64,000 nt of DNA from Microcosmobacter mediterraneus (lineage in GTDB: Bacteria; Bacteroidota; Bacteroidia; Flavobacteriales; Flavobacteriaceae), in contig NZ_JAVRIA010000007.1 of assembly GCF_031846265.1 (NCBI RefSeq), positions 49,436 through 113,435 of the forward strand, given 5' to 3'. Below, piece by piece: positions 1-7,944 of this stretch. Position 1 is the first letter of the stretch. The number at the start of each line of letters is the position of its first letter. The notes beneath the pieces are model-generated. The model was not told where the DNA came from. It made no database searches and saw nothing but the letters and a program-made list of their open reading frames with translations. The position numbers and the translations under genes are program-made.

Positions 1-44
1 GAAGGAAGTTCTGTAAATATTTCTAATTAAAAACTCTTATAAAA

Positions 45-593
45 TTATTCTATTTTGGAGTCGTATTGTAAAGACTTCGTCATAAATTGCTTAGTGTCTT
101 CACAATAAAAATCACAGCTATCGATAGGTTTAGCATATAAATGTAAACTCATTACTCTTTTATCTGAGTTATTTATTAGTCTATGTATACCGAGCTTATC
201 ATTCATGTAAGAAATATTTCCTTCGGCAAGTGTTTCACATTGTATTAATTTCAAAGCACCATTTTCGTCAATAAAATGTTGCTCTTCAATTTCACCATTA
301 CAAATACCCAACCAACACTCTTCGCCTCCATGATTATGAATTGAGGTTTGTTGATTTGGTTCCCAACAAATCAAAATAAGTTCTAAATTTTCATCTCTAT
401 ATAAGCAATTTCTGGTATACTTTTTATTGGACCAAGATGCATACTTAGACAGTAGTTCTGTATTTAAGCAAGCTTTTCTTAAAAGCTCTGAATACTCTTT
501 ACGATGAGCAGAAGCAACTGCCAGAATGAGATCTTTATTTGTAAGTAAACTATTCAAAAGACGACTAAGTTTAGGTTTGTAAAATAAGCGCAA
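45..593 (-). CDS. cdo: Cysteine dioxygenase (type I)
   Basis: Cupin-fold iron enzyme that oxidises L-cysteine to cysteine sulfinate in the cytoplasm. Iron ligands are visible as the HNH motif (His86, His88) and GIHR (His137). Arg61 in YTRN matches the substrate-binding arginine of mammalian CDO. Cys93 (EECW) and Tyr153 (HLYAKP) sit where the mammalian enzyme forms its Cys-Tyr cofactor. The 182 codons fit the family (about 160-200). There is no in-frame ATG near the 5' end. The first possible start is TTG at 593, but a TAnnTTTG promoter box overlaps it (591-598), so the TTG at 557 (MNSLLTNK, 170 residues) is at least as likely. The gene is divergent from a PLP decarboxylase 68 bp away, which together would make hypotaurine. 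Family assignment is firm; the start is uncertain. Confidence 0.9.
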   Translation of the reverse strand: MRLFYKPKLSRLLNSLLTNKDLILAVASAHRKEYSELLRKACLNTELLSKYASWSNKKYTRNCLYRDENLELILICWEPNQQTSIHNHGGEECWLGICNGEIEEQHFIDENGALKLIQCETLAEGNISYMNDKLGIHRLINNSDKRVMSLHLYAKPIDSCDFYCEDTKQFMTKSLQYDSKIE

Positions 594-622
594 AATTACT
601 TAGATTTCTAGTTTTATAACAA
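591..622 (-). promoter_or_regulatory. Promoter of cysteine dioxygenase gene
   Basis: On the minus strand TTG (620-622) lies 21 bases before TAATTTTG (591-598), matching the Bacteroidota primary-sigma consensus TTG-N17-23-TAnnTTTG. The -7 box covers the upstream TTG codon of cdo, arguing for the inner start at 557. Confidence 0.55.
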
Positions 623-661
623 TATTTTTACATTTTCCATAAACAGAAACCCAGAATCTGG

Positions 662-2026
662 ATGATTAAGGACTTAAAATTATTTCAGGAATTAGCAGAA
701 TTACTTTTAGAAGAAGAACAAAATAATCCTGTGGCTAAACCTATAGCTACAGATTTGCTTTATCATAAATTAGATTTAAGTTTAAATGATAAAGGTATCG
801 TTGATGAAGAGCTAAAAGATGTACTGTCATCAATTATTAGGACTACACCAAAAACAGCCTCTAAACTTTTTTTTAATCAATTATTTGGTGGCAGAATAGG
901 AAAAGCTGCCTTAGGAGATTTATTAGCAGTATTATTAAATAATAGTATGTATACTTATAAGGTTGCTGGTCCTCAGGTAGGCATTGAAAAAGTAATTCTT
1001 AAAGAAATAAGTGCGCGTATAAACTACGGAAATAATAGTGATGGAACATTTGCATCAGGTGGATCTATGACCAATTATATAGCTATGCTGATGGCAAGAG
1101 ATAGATTTGACCCTTCTATTAGAACTGAAGGTTACACAAAAAAACTCGTGGCTTACACCTCTGAATCATCACATTATTCCATTGAAAAAAATGCTTCTTT
1201 TTTAGGAATTGGCAGACATCAGATTAGAAAAATAGCCTCAGATAATTACGGAAAAATGATTCCGGAAAAGCTTCAAAAATGTATAGCAGATGATCTAAAT
1301 AAAGGTTATCACCCATTTTTTGTTAATGCTACTGCAGGTACAACAGTGCTTGGTGCTTTTGATGATATTTATGCATTAAGTCAGGTTTGTAATAAAAATG
1401 ATATTTGGCTTCATGTTGATGGTGCATATTGTGGATCTGTAATATTCAGTAACAACTACAAACACCTTATTAATGGTATTGAATTTTCAGATTCCTTTAG
1501 CGTTAATGCTCATAAAATGCTTGGAACACCATTAACCTCATCCATAATTTTAACTAAAGATAAAAAGCACTTACATGACTCACTATCTAACGATGCTGAT
1601 TATTTGTACCAAACAGATGGTGACGATTTTAACTTAGGTAAAACATCATTGCAATGTGGTAGAAGAAACAACGCCTTAAAATTATGGACGCTTTGGAAAT
1701 CTGTTGGTCACAAAGGGTTAGAGAAAATAGTAGATAAACAGTTTTATTTAGCTAAAATAGCAAGAGAATATATCAAATCTAATGAGTCCTACAAGCTTTA
1801 TAGTTTTGATGACTCTATTTCTGTATGTTTTAATTACAAAGATATACCTGCTAAATTATTGTGTACTGAGCTTTATGAAAATTCTGAACTCATGGTAGGT
1901 TTTGGACAGTTTAAAGGTCAGGAATTTGTTAGATTAGTAACTATTAATTCTACTTTACAAGAAGAGGATATTAAAAACTTCTTTAGCACATTAGAACGTT
2001 ATGTTCGCCATAAAATATTGAAATAG
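662..2026 (+). CDS. PLP-dependent decarboxylase, probable cysteine sulfinate decarboxylase
   Basis: Group II pyridoxal-phosphate decarboxylase of 454 residues, the family of glutamate, aspartate and cysteine-sulfinate decarboxylases. Visible landmarks are the ring-stacking histidine in SSHYSI (His171), the cofactor aspartate in HVDGAYCG (Asp253), the Schiff-base lysine in VNAHKMLG (Lys285) and the SLQCGRRNNALKLW signature. Substrate cannot be decided from these motifs alone: aspartate (to beta-alanine) and glutamate (to GABA) are alternatives. The divergent neighbour is a cysteine dioxygenase whose product is cysteine sulfinate, so decarboxylation to hypotaurine is the best inference. The ATG lies 68 bp from the first possible cdo start. 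The 3' end holds one copy of a 15-bp direct repeat. Confidence 0.85.
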   Translation: MIKDLKLFQELAELLLEEEQNNPVAKPIATDLLYHKLDLSLNDKGIVDEELKDVLSSIIRTTPKTASKLFFNQLFGGRIGKAALGDLLAVLLNNSMYTYKVAGPQVGIEKVILKEISARINYGNNSDGTFASGGSMTNYIAMLMARDRFDPSIRTEGYTKKLVAYTSESSHYSIEKNASFLGIGRHQIRKIASDNYGKMIPEKLQKCIADDLNKGYHPFFVNATAGTTVLGAFDDIYALSQVCNKNDIWLHVDGAYCGSVIFSNNYKHLINGIEFSDSFSVNAHKMLGTPLTSSIILTKDKKHLHDSLSNDADYLYQTDGDDFNLGKTSLQCGRRNNALKLWTLWKSVGHKGLEKIVDKQFYLAKIAREYIKSNESYKLYSFDDSISVCFNYKDIPAKLLCTELYENSELMVGFGQFKGQEFVRLVTINSTLQEEDIKNFFSTLERYVRHKILK

Positions 2027-2100
2027 CGAGCAGTTAATGTTAAAAATTCCTACAATCATCTAAAATATTGAAATATCTATTCTAAAATACCTTATTTTAG
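2011..2100. repeat. 15-bp direct repeat and AT-rich inverted repeat
   Basis: The 15-mer TAAAATATTGAAATA occurs at 2011-2025, including the decarboxylase stop codon, and again at 2061-2075, exactly 50 bp later. Just downstream, CTAAAATA (2082-2089) and TATTTTAG (2093-2100) form a perfect 8-bp inverted repeat with a 3-base loop. It lacks GC pairs and a following T-run, so it is a weak terminator candidate at best. Confidence 0.5.
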
Positions 2101-2121
2101 CGTACTTATTTAATTTCGTGC

Positions 2122-2508
2122 ATGGTACAACAAGTTACAAGCGGCATTAAAATTTCCGTAGAAACATCCTTTGAAGGTACTTTTTATAAAAATTATAAAG
2201 TACACTTTGCCTTTGGATATAAAGTAACTATTGAAAACCAAAGCAAGCATGCCGTGCAGCTTAACTCTAGATATTGGAAAGTCCTAGATGCATTAAATAA
2301 TACCGAAATTATTGAAGGCGAAGGTGTTATTGGCAAAAAACCTGTGTTAAAACCTGGAGAATCGCATACATACAACTCTGGTTGCTTATTAACCTCTCCT
2401 TTTGGAGCTATGCAAGGTCATTATAACATGGTCAACTTTTCTAACACAAAGAAATTTAAGGTTATTATCCCTTCATTTAAGCTAAGCGCGCCTTTTGCAC
2501 TTAATTAA
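2122..2508 (+). CDS. apaG: ApaG family protein (DUF525)
   Basis: Small single-domain protein of 128 residues, the usual length of ApaG (about 125-130). The family has a fibronectin-III-like beta sandwich and is linked to Co2+/Mg2+ resistance in enterobacteria; its biochemical role is not settled. The sequence shows the family pattern: an early strand with VTIENQSKHAVQL, a middle RYWKVLD segment and the glycine-rich EGEGVIGKKPVLKPGESHTY stretch followed by GAMQGHY. The start is an ATG at 2122. Its stop overlaps the end of the convergent downstream gene by 8 bp. It is a stand-alone gene here, with no sign of an operon partner. Confidence 0.9.
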   Translation: MVQQVTSGIKISVETSFEGTFYKNYKVHFAFGYKVTIENQSKHAVQLNSRYWKVLDALNNTEIIEGEGVIGKKPVLKPGESHTYNSGCLLTSPFGAMQGHYNMVNFSNTKKFKVIIPSFKLSAPFALN

Positions 2509-3502
2509 AACAATCAACTTTATCAAATCTATAAGTCTTTCCATATTGCTTAATATGGAAAAATTTGCAGTTTGAATAATGTATAAATTGGTAATCTTCC
2601 TTTATATTAAAAGACATATCATTTACTAAATATTCAGCATCAATATCAATATTACCATAAGGAGAAATACGTCTAAAGTTGTAACGTATTTTATCTCCTA
2701 AACCGTTTAACTCAAACCAAGCACCTGCTGCAATACCAGATAACCACTGTGCATGTGGTTGCTTTTCAGCATTATCTTTGGGTTCTAATGTACCAACATA
2801 ATTTGGTTGATGTCCTGGTAATCGATCTAAAAAATATTTAATATTTTCTTTTCTAACAGAAGAATCAAATTTAGAAATAACACCTTCTTCTGAAACCTCA
2901 TAAATATAATTTTCGGTATCAGCTAAAACCACATTACCAACTGTACTCGGCGTAAACCACTGTGATTTAATAAGACGCTTCTTTAGCGTTTTATCTGTAA
3001 TACCACCAATTAAAGCAGAGGTTACAAAACGTGCACAATTACAAGCTTTCTTAACAAAAGCTGCATATCTAATAAAATCCTGATGCTGAAGTTTAGTTAT
3101 GCTTTCCTTTGCCATTTTGTAATTTACAGTTTTACAAACTGAAGCTACTAACTTACCATCTCCATGAGTGAGTTTAGGATGTGTTCCTAAAAATATAAGA
3201 ATATCATTAAGGTTTTTAATATCATTATTTTCAATAACAGCAGTGATATGAAAACCTAACTCAGCATCTGTACTTTTACCACGCACTCTACCATTGGGTT
3301 CCGAGGTAATATATCTTCCAAAGTCATGATATTCCAAAATTCCAGTAGCTTTTTCAATTAAAACCATAGCTGCATGGCCTGCTCTTACATGAGTTTTATT
3401 ACCTATACCAATATACTTTAATAAAGCTGAGTACCACTCATCTGCATGCATTACAATGGTTTCAGGATAAGCAAGAGTAAGTATAAATGCGTCGTTTTTC
3501 AA
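2501..3502 (-). CDS. Conserved flavobacterial protein, possible permuted papain-fold hydrolase
   Basis: A soluble protein of about 333 residues that I recognise only as a Bacteroidota-specific conserved hypothetical (I believe of the DUF6695 type). It has no signal peptide from the chosen start. A histidine in HVRAGHAAMVLIEK comes first and a cysteine in ACNCARFVTSAL follows about 130 residues later, the order found in circularly permuted NlpC/P60-LRAT-like enzymes. The reading frame is open to a TTG at 3586, but two TAnnTTTG boxes (3553-3560 and 3566-3573) lie inside that extension. The TTG at 3502, giving MKNDAFILTLAYPET, is therefore chosen. The gene is convergent with apaG, overlapping it by 8 bp. 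Coding status is sure; the hydrolase idea is inference. Confidence 0.8.
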   Translation of the reverse strand: MKNDAFILTLAYPETIVMHADEWYSALLKYIGIGNKTHVRAGHAAMVLIEKATGILEYHDFGRYITSEPNGRVRGKSTDAELGFHITAVIENNDIKNLNDILIFLGTHPKLTHGDGKLVASVCKTVNYKMAKESITKLQHQDFIRYAAFVKKACNCARFVTSALIGGITDKTLKKRLIKSQWFTPSTVGNVVLADTENYIYEVSEEGVISKFDSSVRKENIKYFLDRLPGHQPNYVGTLEPKDNAEKQPHAQWLSGIAAGAWFELNGLGDKIRYNFRRISPYGNIDIDAEYLVNDMSFNIKEDYQFIHYSNCKFFHIKQYGKTYRFDKVDCFN

Positions 3503-3552
3503 TATCTTAAAAAGTCTTGATAATCTTGTTCGGAAAAAATTTGTGAAACTTA

Positions 3553-3586
3553 CAAAATTAAAGTTCAAAAATACATAAGACTTCAA
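3553..3586 (-). promoter_or_regulatory. Promoter of the conserved hypothetical gene
   Basis: TTG (3584-3586, minus strand) is followed after 23 bases by TAATTTTG (3553-3560); a second box TATTTTTG lies at 3566-3573. Both fall upstream of the TTG start at 3502. Confidence 0.45.
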
Positions 3587-3617
3587 TCAAAATAGTCATT
3601 AAAAAACTTAAAAATTG

Positions 3618-3625
3618 TACCTTTG
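3618..3625 (+). promoter_or_regulatory. -7 promoter box of pruA
   Basis: TACCTTTG matches TAnnTTTG. It lies 61 bases before the ATG of the P5C dehydrogenase gene; no TTG is found at the usual -33 distance. Confidence 0.45.
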
Positions 3626-3686
3626 CACCTTCTAAGAATATCGCTTAGATCACTTTACTAAAATCTAAATAACACTAAAACAACCT

Positions 3687-5312
3687 ATGGGAAAAGGATT
3701 CTTTAATGTTCCTGTTGCAGTTAACGAGCCTGTTAAAGGTTATGCTCCAGGATCACCAGAACGTGAAGCAGTTTCAAAAGAGTATAAAAAGCAATTTAAC
3801 AGTAAAATTGAGGTACCATTATATATTAATGGTAAAGATGTAAAAACAGGAAACACCAGAACGATGTCTCCTCCACACGATCATCAGCATAGTGTTGGTG
3901 AATATCATTTAGCTGAAAAATCTCATGTTGAAGACGCTATTTCTACAGCTTTAGAAGCACGTAAATCATGGTCTCTAATGCCATGGGAACAACGAGCAGG
4001 TATTTTCTTAAAAGCCGCAGAATTAATTGCAGGACCATATAGAGCAAAGATAAATGCAGCAACAATGATTGCGCAATCTAAAACCATCCACCAAGCAGAA
4101 ATTGATGCAGCTTGTGAGTTCATAGATTTCCTTCGTTTTAATGTTCAGTTTATGACTGATATTTACATGGAACAGCCTGAGAGCACCAGTGATGCCTGGA
4201 ACAGAGTTGAATATAGACCACTTGAAGGATTTACATATGCTGTAACGCCATTTAACTTTACTGCTATTGCTGGTAATTTACCTGCTTGTATGGCATTAAT
4301 GGGCAATGTTGTTGTTTGGAAACCTAGTGATAGCCAAGTATTTTCGGCTAAAGTAATCATGGATGTCTTTAAAGAAGCTGGTGTACCAGATGGTGTTATT
4401 AATGTTGTATTTGGAGATCCAGTAATGATAACTAATACTGTAATGGCAAGTCCTGATTTCTCTGGATTACATTTTACTGGTTCTACCTTTATCTTTAAAG
4501 AATTATGGAAACAAATCGGAAACAACATACACAACTATAAAACCTATCCAAGAATTGTAGGAGAAACAGGTGGTAAAGATTTTATTGTGGCGCATAAATC
4601 TGCAAATCCAAAGCAGGTAGCTACGGCAATTTCTAGAGGTGCTTTTGAATTCCAAGGTCAGAAATGTAGTGCTGCATCTAGAGCTTATATACCGCAAAGC
4701 ATGTGGAATGCTGTTAAAAATTATGTTATTGAAGATGTAAAGTCATTTAAAATGGGTTCACCTGAAGATATGAGCAATTTCATCACTGCTGTAATTCACG
4801 AAGGTTCTTTTGATAAACTGGCTTCTTACATTGACCAAGCAAAACAAGATGCTGACGCCGAAATTATTGTTGGTGGAAACTACGATAAGTCTAAAGGATA
4901 CTTTATAGAACCTACAGTTATTGTCACTAAAGATCCTAAATATACAACCATGTGTACAGAGTTATTTGGACCAGTAATTACTATTTACGTTTATGAAGAC
5001 GATACATACTCTGAAATCTTAAAAACAGTAGACGAGACTAGTGATTACGCCTTAACAGGAGCTATTTTATCAACAGATAGATATGCTGTTGAAGAAGCGA
5101 CTAAAGCTTTGCAAAACGCAGCTGGGAACTTCTACATCAATGATAAACCAACAGGAGCAGTTGTAGGTCAGCAACCATTTGGTGGAGCGAGAGCATCTGG
5201 AACTAACGATAAAGCTGGTTCTGCCCAAAACTTATTGCGTTGGGTTTCTCCTAGACTAATTAAAGAAACCTTTGTAACACCAACCGATTATCGTTATCCC
5301 TTTCTTGGATAA
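3687..5312 (+). CDS. pruA: L-glutamate gamma-semialdehyde dehydrogenase (P5C dehydrogenase)
   Basis: Oxidises glutamate semialdehyde, the open form of 1-pyrroline-5-carboxylate, to glutamate with NAD, the last step of proline and arginine catabolism. It is a 541-residue stand-alone aldehyde dehydrogenase, without the proline dehydrogenase domain of PutA proteins. Visible motifs are VTPFNFTAIAGNLP, the cofactor-binding WKPSDSQ, FTGSTFIFKELW, the general-base glutamate in RIVGETGGKDF and the catalytic cysteine in QGQKCSAASR. The C-terminal QQPFGGARASGTNDKAG is typical of this subfamily. The gene has its own promoter box and a strong hairpin terminator, so it is probably monocistronic. Confidence 0.95.
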   Translation: MGKGFFNVPVAVNEPVKGYAPGSPEREAVSKEYKKQFNSKIEVPLYINGKDVKTGNTRTMSPPHDHQHSVGEYHLAEKSHVEDAISTALEARKSWSLMPWEQRAGIFLKAAELIAGPYRAKINAATMIAQSKTIHQAEIDAACEFIDFLRFNVQFMTDIYMEQPESTSDAWNRVEYRPLEGFTYAVTPFNFTAIAGNLPACMALMGNVVVWKPSDSQVFSAKVIMDVFKEAGVPDGVINVVFGDPVMITNTVMASPDFSGLHFTGSTFIFKELWKQIGNNIHNYKTYPRIVGETGGKDFIVAHKSANPKQVATAISRGAFEFQGQKCSAASRAYIPQSMWNAVKNYVIEDVKSFKMGSPEDMSNFITAVIHEGSFDKLASYIDQAKQDADAEIIVGGNYDKSKGYFIEPTVIVTKDPKYTTMCTELFGPVITIYVYEDDTYSEILKTVDETSDYALTGAILSTDRYAVEEATKALQNAAGNFYINDKPTGAVVGQQPFGGARASGTNDKAGSAQNLLRWVSPRLIKETFVTPTDYRYPFLG

Positions 5313-5333
5313 ACATTTAATTAAGATAAATAC

Positions 5334-5364
5334 AAACCCTCACGCATTAAGTTTGAGGGTTTTT
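5334..5364 (+). terminator. Terminator of pruA
   Basis: AAACCCTCA (5334-5342) pairs perfectly with TGAGGGTTT (5354-5362) and runs into a T-tract 22-52 bases after the pruA stop. Confidence 0.85.
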
Positions 5365-5420
5365 CTTTTATAACTCTCTAATTTTCGTACTTTTATGGCA
5401 TAATCCTAAATATACAACCT

Positions 5421-7160
5421 ATGAAAATACATTACTTATTAGTGTTTCTTTTTTCAATTTCATTAACAGCTCAAACACCTTTGGTTGGTACTACAGTGCC
5501 CGATTTAGCTGCTTATGGAGAATCTACAAACTATGTAGGAGAAGCGGAATATCAAATCTTCTTAGATACAGATACAGGAGTTTTAGACAAACCCATAATT
5601 TTAGTAGATGGTTTTGATCCTGGAGACACAAGATCATTAACTGGCCTTTATGATTTATTAGATTTCTCAGGAACCTCAGGAACTCAAAACCTAGCAGATT
5701 TGGTTAGAGCTGAAGGTTTTGATGTGGTTATTCTAAACTTCCCAATGTATACGAGATCAGCAGATATGGCTAATATTGATGGTGGCGCAGATTTTATTGA
5801 GCGTAACGCTATGCTTTTAGTAGACCTTATTGGAATAATTAATGCTGATAAAGCTGCAAATAGTCCAGAGCAAAATGTAATTATTGGTCCAAGTATGGGA
5901 GGTTTAATCTCAAGATATGCTTTAAACTATATGGAACAACAAAGTTTAGATCATGATACGAGATTATGGATGTCTTTTGACTCTCCGCATCATGGTGCAA
6001 ATGTTCCTTTAGGGTTACAACATCAGTTAAATTTTTTGGCTAACGGACTAGATTTAGGAGGACTTGGAGATTTTAGCGTTGTTGCATTACAACCTTTAAT
6101 TGATGAGTTTTTAAAGTCACCAGCTGCCAGACAATTACTAACAGACCATTTTGAATCACATCTAAGTGCTGGCAGTGATGTTGAATTTGATCCAACACTT
6201 TTAACTCCAGAACCTCATCCTTGGCGAACTATATTTACAAATAATATGGAAGGTTTAACTACAAGTGGTTTTCCAGAAGACACCAGAAATGTTGCTATAA
6301 TTAATGGTAGTGGCATTGGCAACCCTTATTTTGCGATGGGAGAAAGTGGCACAACTGTGACTCCTGGTTTATCAGTAATAGATTTAAGCATTCCAAATAT
6401 TGCACCTTTTACAACAGCAGTTATTCAAAGTAATTTAACACCTGCTATAGTAGATGGCACTGAGGCTATAAGTAATATTAGAGTTGATTTCTGTATAATT
6501 GGATGTAATGATTTATTAAATGGTACTGGTTTAGCTAATGCTGCTGCGTTTCCTTTTTCTGACGGAATTGATGCTGCTCCTGGTGGCTTATTTGATTTAT
6601 CTGGATTAACTGGAGCCTTTATGCCAGATCCTGGAAGTTTGGAAGAAAGCTTTTTAAACGCTTTGGCCATTGATAAATTTAATTTTATACCATCTGTAAG
6701 TGGTATGGCATTGACTATTACAGCTAATGGTGAAATTGATTGGTATCACGATTTTAATTTACCTCCTGGCACACCTCCAAACGGTGATGTTCTGAATGAA
6801 ACTCCATTTGTAAACTATTATATGCCAGATAATAATGAACCTCATGTTCAACTAACTGAAGCTAATGTTGCTTTTGCACTTTCAGAAATCATACCACAAA
6901 CTCTTACAGTTAGTAATTTGGATTTTGGCATTGCATTAGATCAAAACCCAGTTAAAGATAATTTAATTATACGCTCAAATGAAACTATTAGCAATGCTAC
7001 ATTAAGTGTTATCGATTTAACTGGAAAAGTTGTTTTATCTATAAATACGCAATTAACGGACTACAATGTAATTCCTTTTAATGCGCAATCTGGTATTTAT
7101 CTTTTAAGAATAACTAATAGTGATAATTTAGATTTTAAAACTAAGATTATTAAACAATAA
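5421..7160 (+). CDS. Secreted alpha/beta hydrolase (lipase-like) with T9SS sorting domain
   Basis: A 579-residue exported protein. The first 17 or so residues (MKIHYLLVFLFSISLTA) form a Sec signal peptide. The catalytic-looking part follows: IILVDGFDPGD near residue 60, then a nucleophile elbow GPSMGG with Ser158, and DSPHHGANVPLG around 188-198, a lipase/PGAP1-like arrangement. The last 75 or so residues (from about 505) show the type A T9SS sorting domain pattern with a GIYLLRI strand and terminal KIIKQ. The protein should therefore cross the outer membrane through T9SS, whose PorT is encoded at 15.1 kb. The substrate (ester or peptide) is unknown. It is monocistronic, ending in a hairpin shared with rsmG. 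Confidence 0.8.
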   Translation: MKIHYLLVFLFSISLTAQTPLVGTTVPDLAAYGESTNYVGEAEYQIFLDTDTGVLDKPIILVDGFDPGDTRSLTGLYDLLDFSGTSGTQNLADLVRAEGFDVVILNFPMYTRSADMANIDGGADFIERNAMLLVDLIGIINADKAANSPEQNVIIGPSMGGLISRYALNYMEQQSLDHDTRLWMSFDSPHHGANVPLGLQHQLNFLANGLDLGGLGDFSVVALQPLIDEFLKSPAARQLLTDHFESHLSAGSDVEFDPTLLTPEPHPWRTIFTNNMEGLTTSGFPEDTRNVAIINGSGIGNPYFAMGESGTTVTPGLSVIDLSIPNIAPFTTAVIQSNLTPAIVDGTEAISNIRVDFCIIGCNDLLNGTGLANAAAFPFSDGIDAAPGGLFDLSGLTGAFMPDPGSLEESFLNALAIDKFNFIPSVSGMALTITANGEIDWYHDFNLPPGTPPNGDVLNETPFVNYYMPDNNEPHVQLTEANVAFALSEIIPQTLTVSNLDFGIALDQNPVKDNLIIRSNETISNATLSVIDLTGKVVLSINTQLTDYNVIPFNAQSGIYLLRITNSDNLDFKTKIIKQ

Positions 7161-7180
7161 TAATATCTCATAGAAAAACT

Positions 7181-7208
7181 AAAGGCTGAATTAAATAATT
7201 CAGCCTTT
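7181..7208. terminator. Bidirectional terminator between hydrolase gene and rsmG
   Basis: AAAGGCTGAATT (7181-7192) pairs with AATTCAGCCTTT (7197-7208), a perfect 12-bp stem with a 4-base loop. The right arm contains the rsmG stop codon and last residues, so the hairpin serves both convergent genes. Confidence 0.8.
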
Positions 7209-7829
7209 ATATTTTAAGGGTAGATATACTATCTTTTTAGTTTCAAAAAAGTCTTCTTCATAATAATCAGTAAGACTATATACTTTTGCTGTTTTATAAT
7301 CTTTAAGTTCCTCTTGCAAGTCGCCTCCTTTGAGATAAATGATCCCATTTTTTATATAGTGTTTTTGAGATTTGGCGATTTTTCCCTTAACCCAATTTAC
7401 AAAGGTTGGCATAGCAGCTACTGCTCTACTAACAATAAAGTCGAAATGCTCGTCAATGGCTTCAGCTCTAGAATGGGTGGTTTTAACATTATTCAATCCT
7501 AAATCTGTAGCAACCTCATCAACTACTCTAAGTTTTTTTGCAATACTATCTACTAAATGGAATTTACAATTAGGAAATAATATTGCTAACGGAATACCAG
7601 GAAAACCTCCTCCTGTTCCAACATCTAAAATAGAACTACCATCTTTAAACTCTATAAATTTAGCAATGGCTAATGAGTGAAGCACATGCCTAAGATAAAG
7701 TTCATCAATATCCTTGCGTGATACGACATTAATTTTTGCATTCCAATTGTTATATAGCGTTTCAAGCTTTTCAAATTGATTGATTTGCTCTTCTGTTAAA
7801 TCAGGGAAATATTTCAGAATTAAATCCAC
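7200..7829 (-). CDS. rsmG: 16S rRNA (guanine-527-N7) methyltransferase
   Basis: SAM-dependent methyltransferase that makes m7G527 in 16S rRNA (also called GidB). The SAM motif is ILDVGTGGGFPGIPLAILFP, and the family's NVVSRKD, LRHVLHSLAIA and FDFIVSRAVA segments are all present. The frame is open to a TTG at 7847, but a TATTTTTG -7 box (7845-7852, minus strand) overlaps that codon. The GTG at 7829, giving MDLILKYFPDLTEEQ and 209 residues, is the better start and matches the family's usual N-terminus. Convergent with the secreted hydrolase, it shares its terminator. Confidence 0.92.
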   Translation of the reverse strand: MDLILKYFPDLTEEQINQFEKLETLYNNWNAKINVVSRKDIDELYLRHVLHSLAIAKFIEFKDGSSILDVGTGGGFPGIPLAILFPNCKFHLVDSIAKKLRVVDEVATDLGLNNVKTTHSRAEAIDEHFDFIVSRAVAAMPTFVNWVKGKIAKSQKHYIKNGIIYLKGGDLQEELKDYKTAKVYSLTDYYEEDFFETKKIVYLPLKYKG

Positions 7830-7844
7830 TTCAATTATTTTCGA

Positions 7845-7852
7845 CAAAAATA
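7845..7852 (-). promoter_or_regulatory. -7 promoter box of rsmG
   Basis: Minus-strand TATTTTTG, which fits TAnnTTTG, lies just upstream of the GTG at 7829 and overlaps the alternative TTG start. No TTG at proper -33 spacing (the nearest is 25 bases away). Confidence 0.35.
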
Positions 7853-7911
7853 GTTAAATTAGTGTGGATATTTTTTACAATTTACTTAGCCATTAGGCGT
7901 TTTTAATTGTA

Positions 7912-7919
7912 TATCTTTG
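7912..7919 (+). promoter_or_regulatory. -7 promoter box of the desaturase gene
   Basis: TATCTTTG matches TAnnTTTG and lies 25 bases before the desaturase ATG; no clear -33 TTG. Confidence 0.45.
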
Positions 7920-7944
7920 TTTAATAATAGCATAAATTAATCCC

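Noticed and set aside
7372..7680. 102-codon open frame opposite rsmG
   Set aside because: Shadow of the rsmG frame; low-complexity composition and no family match.
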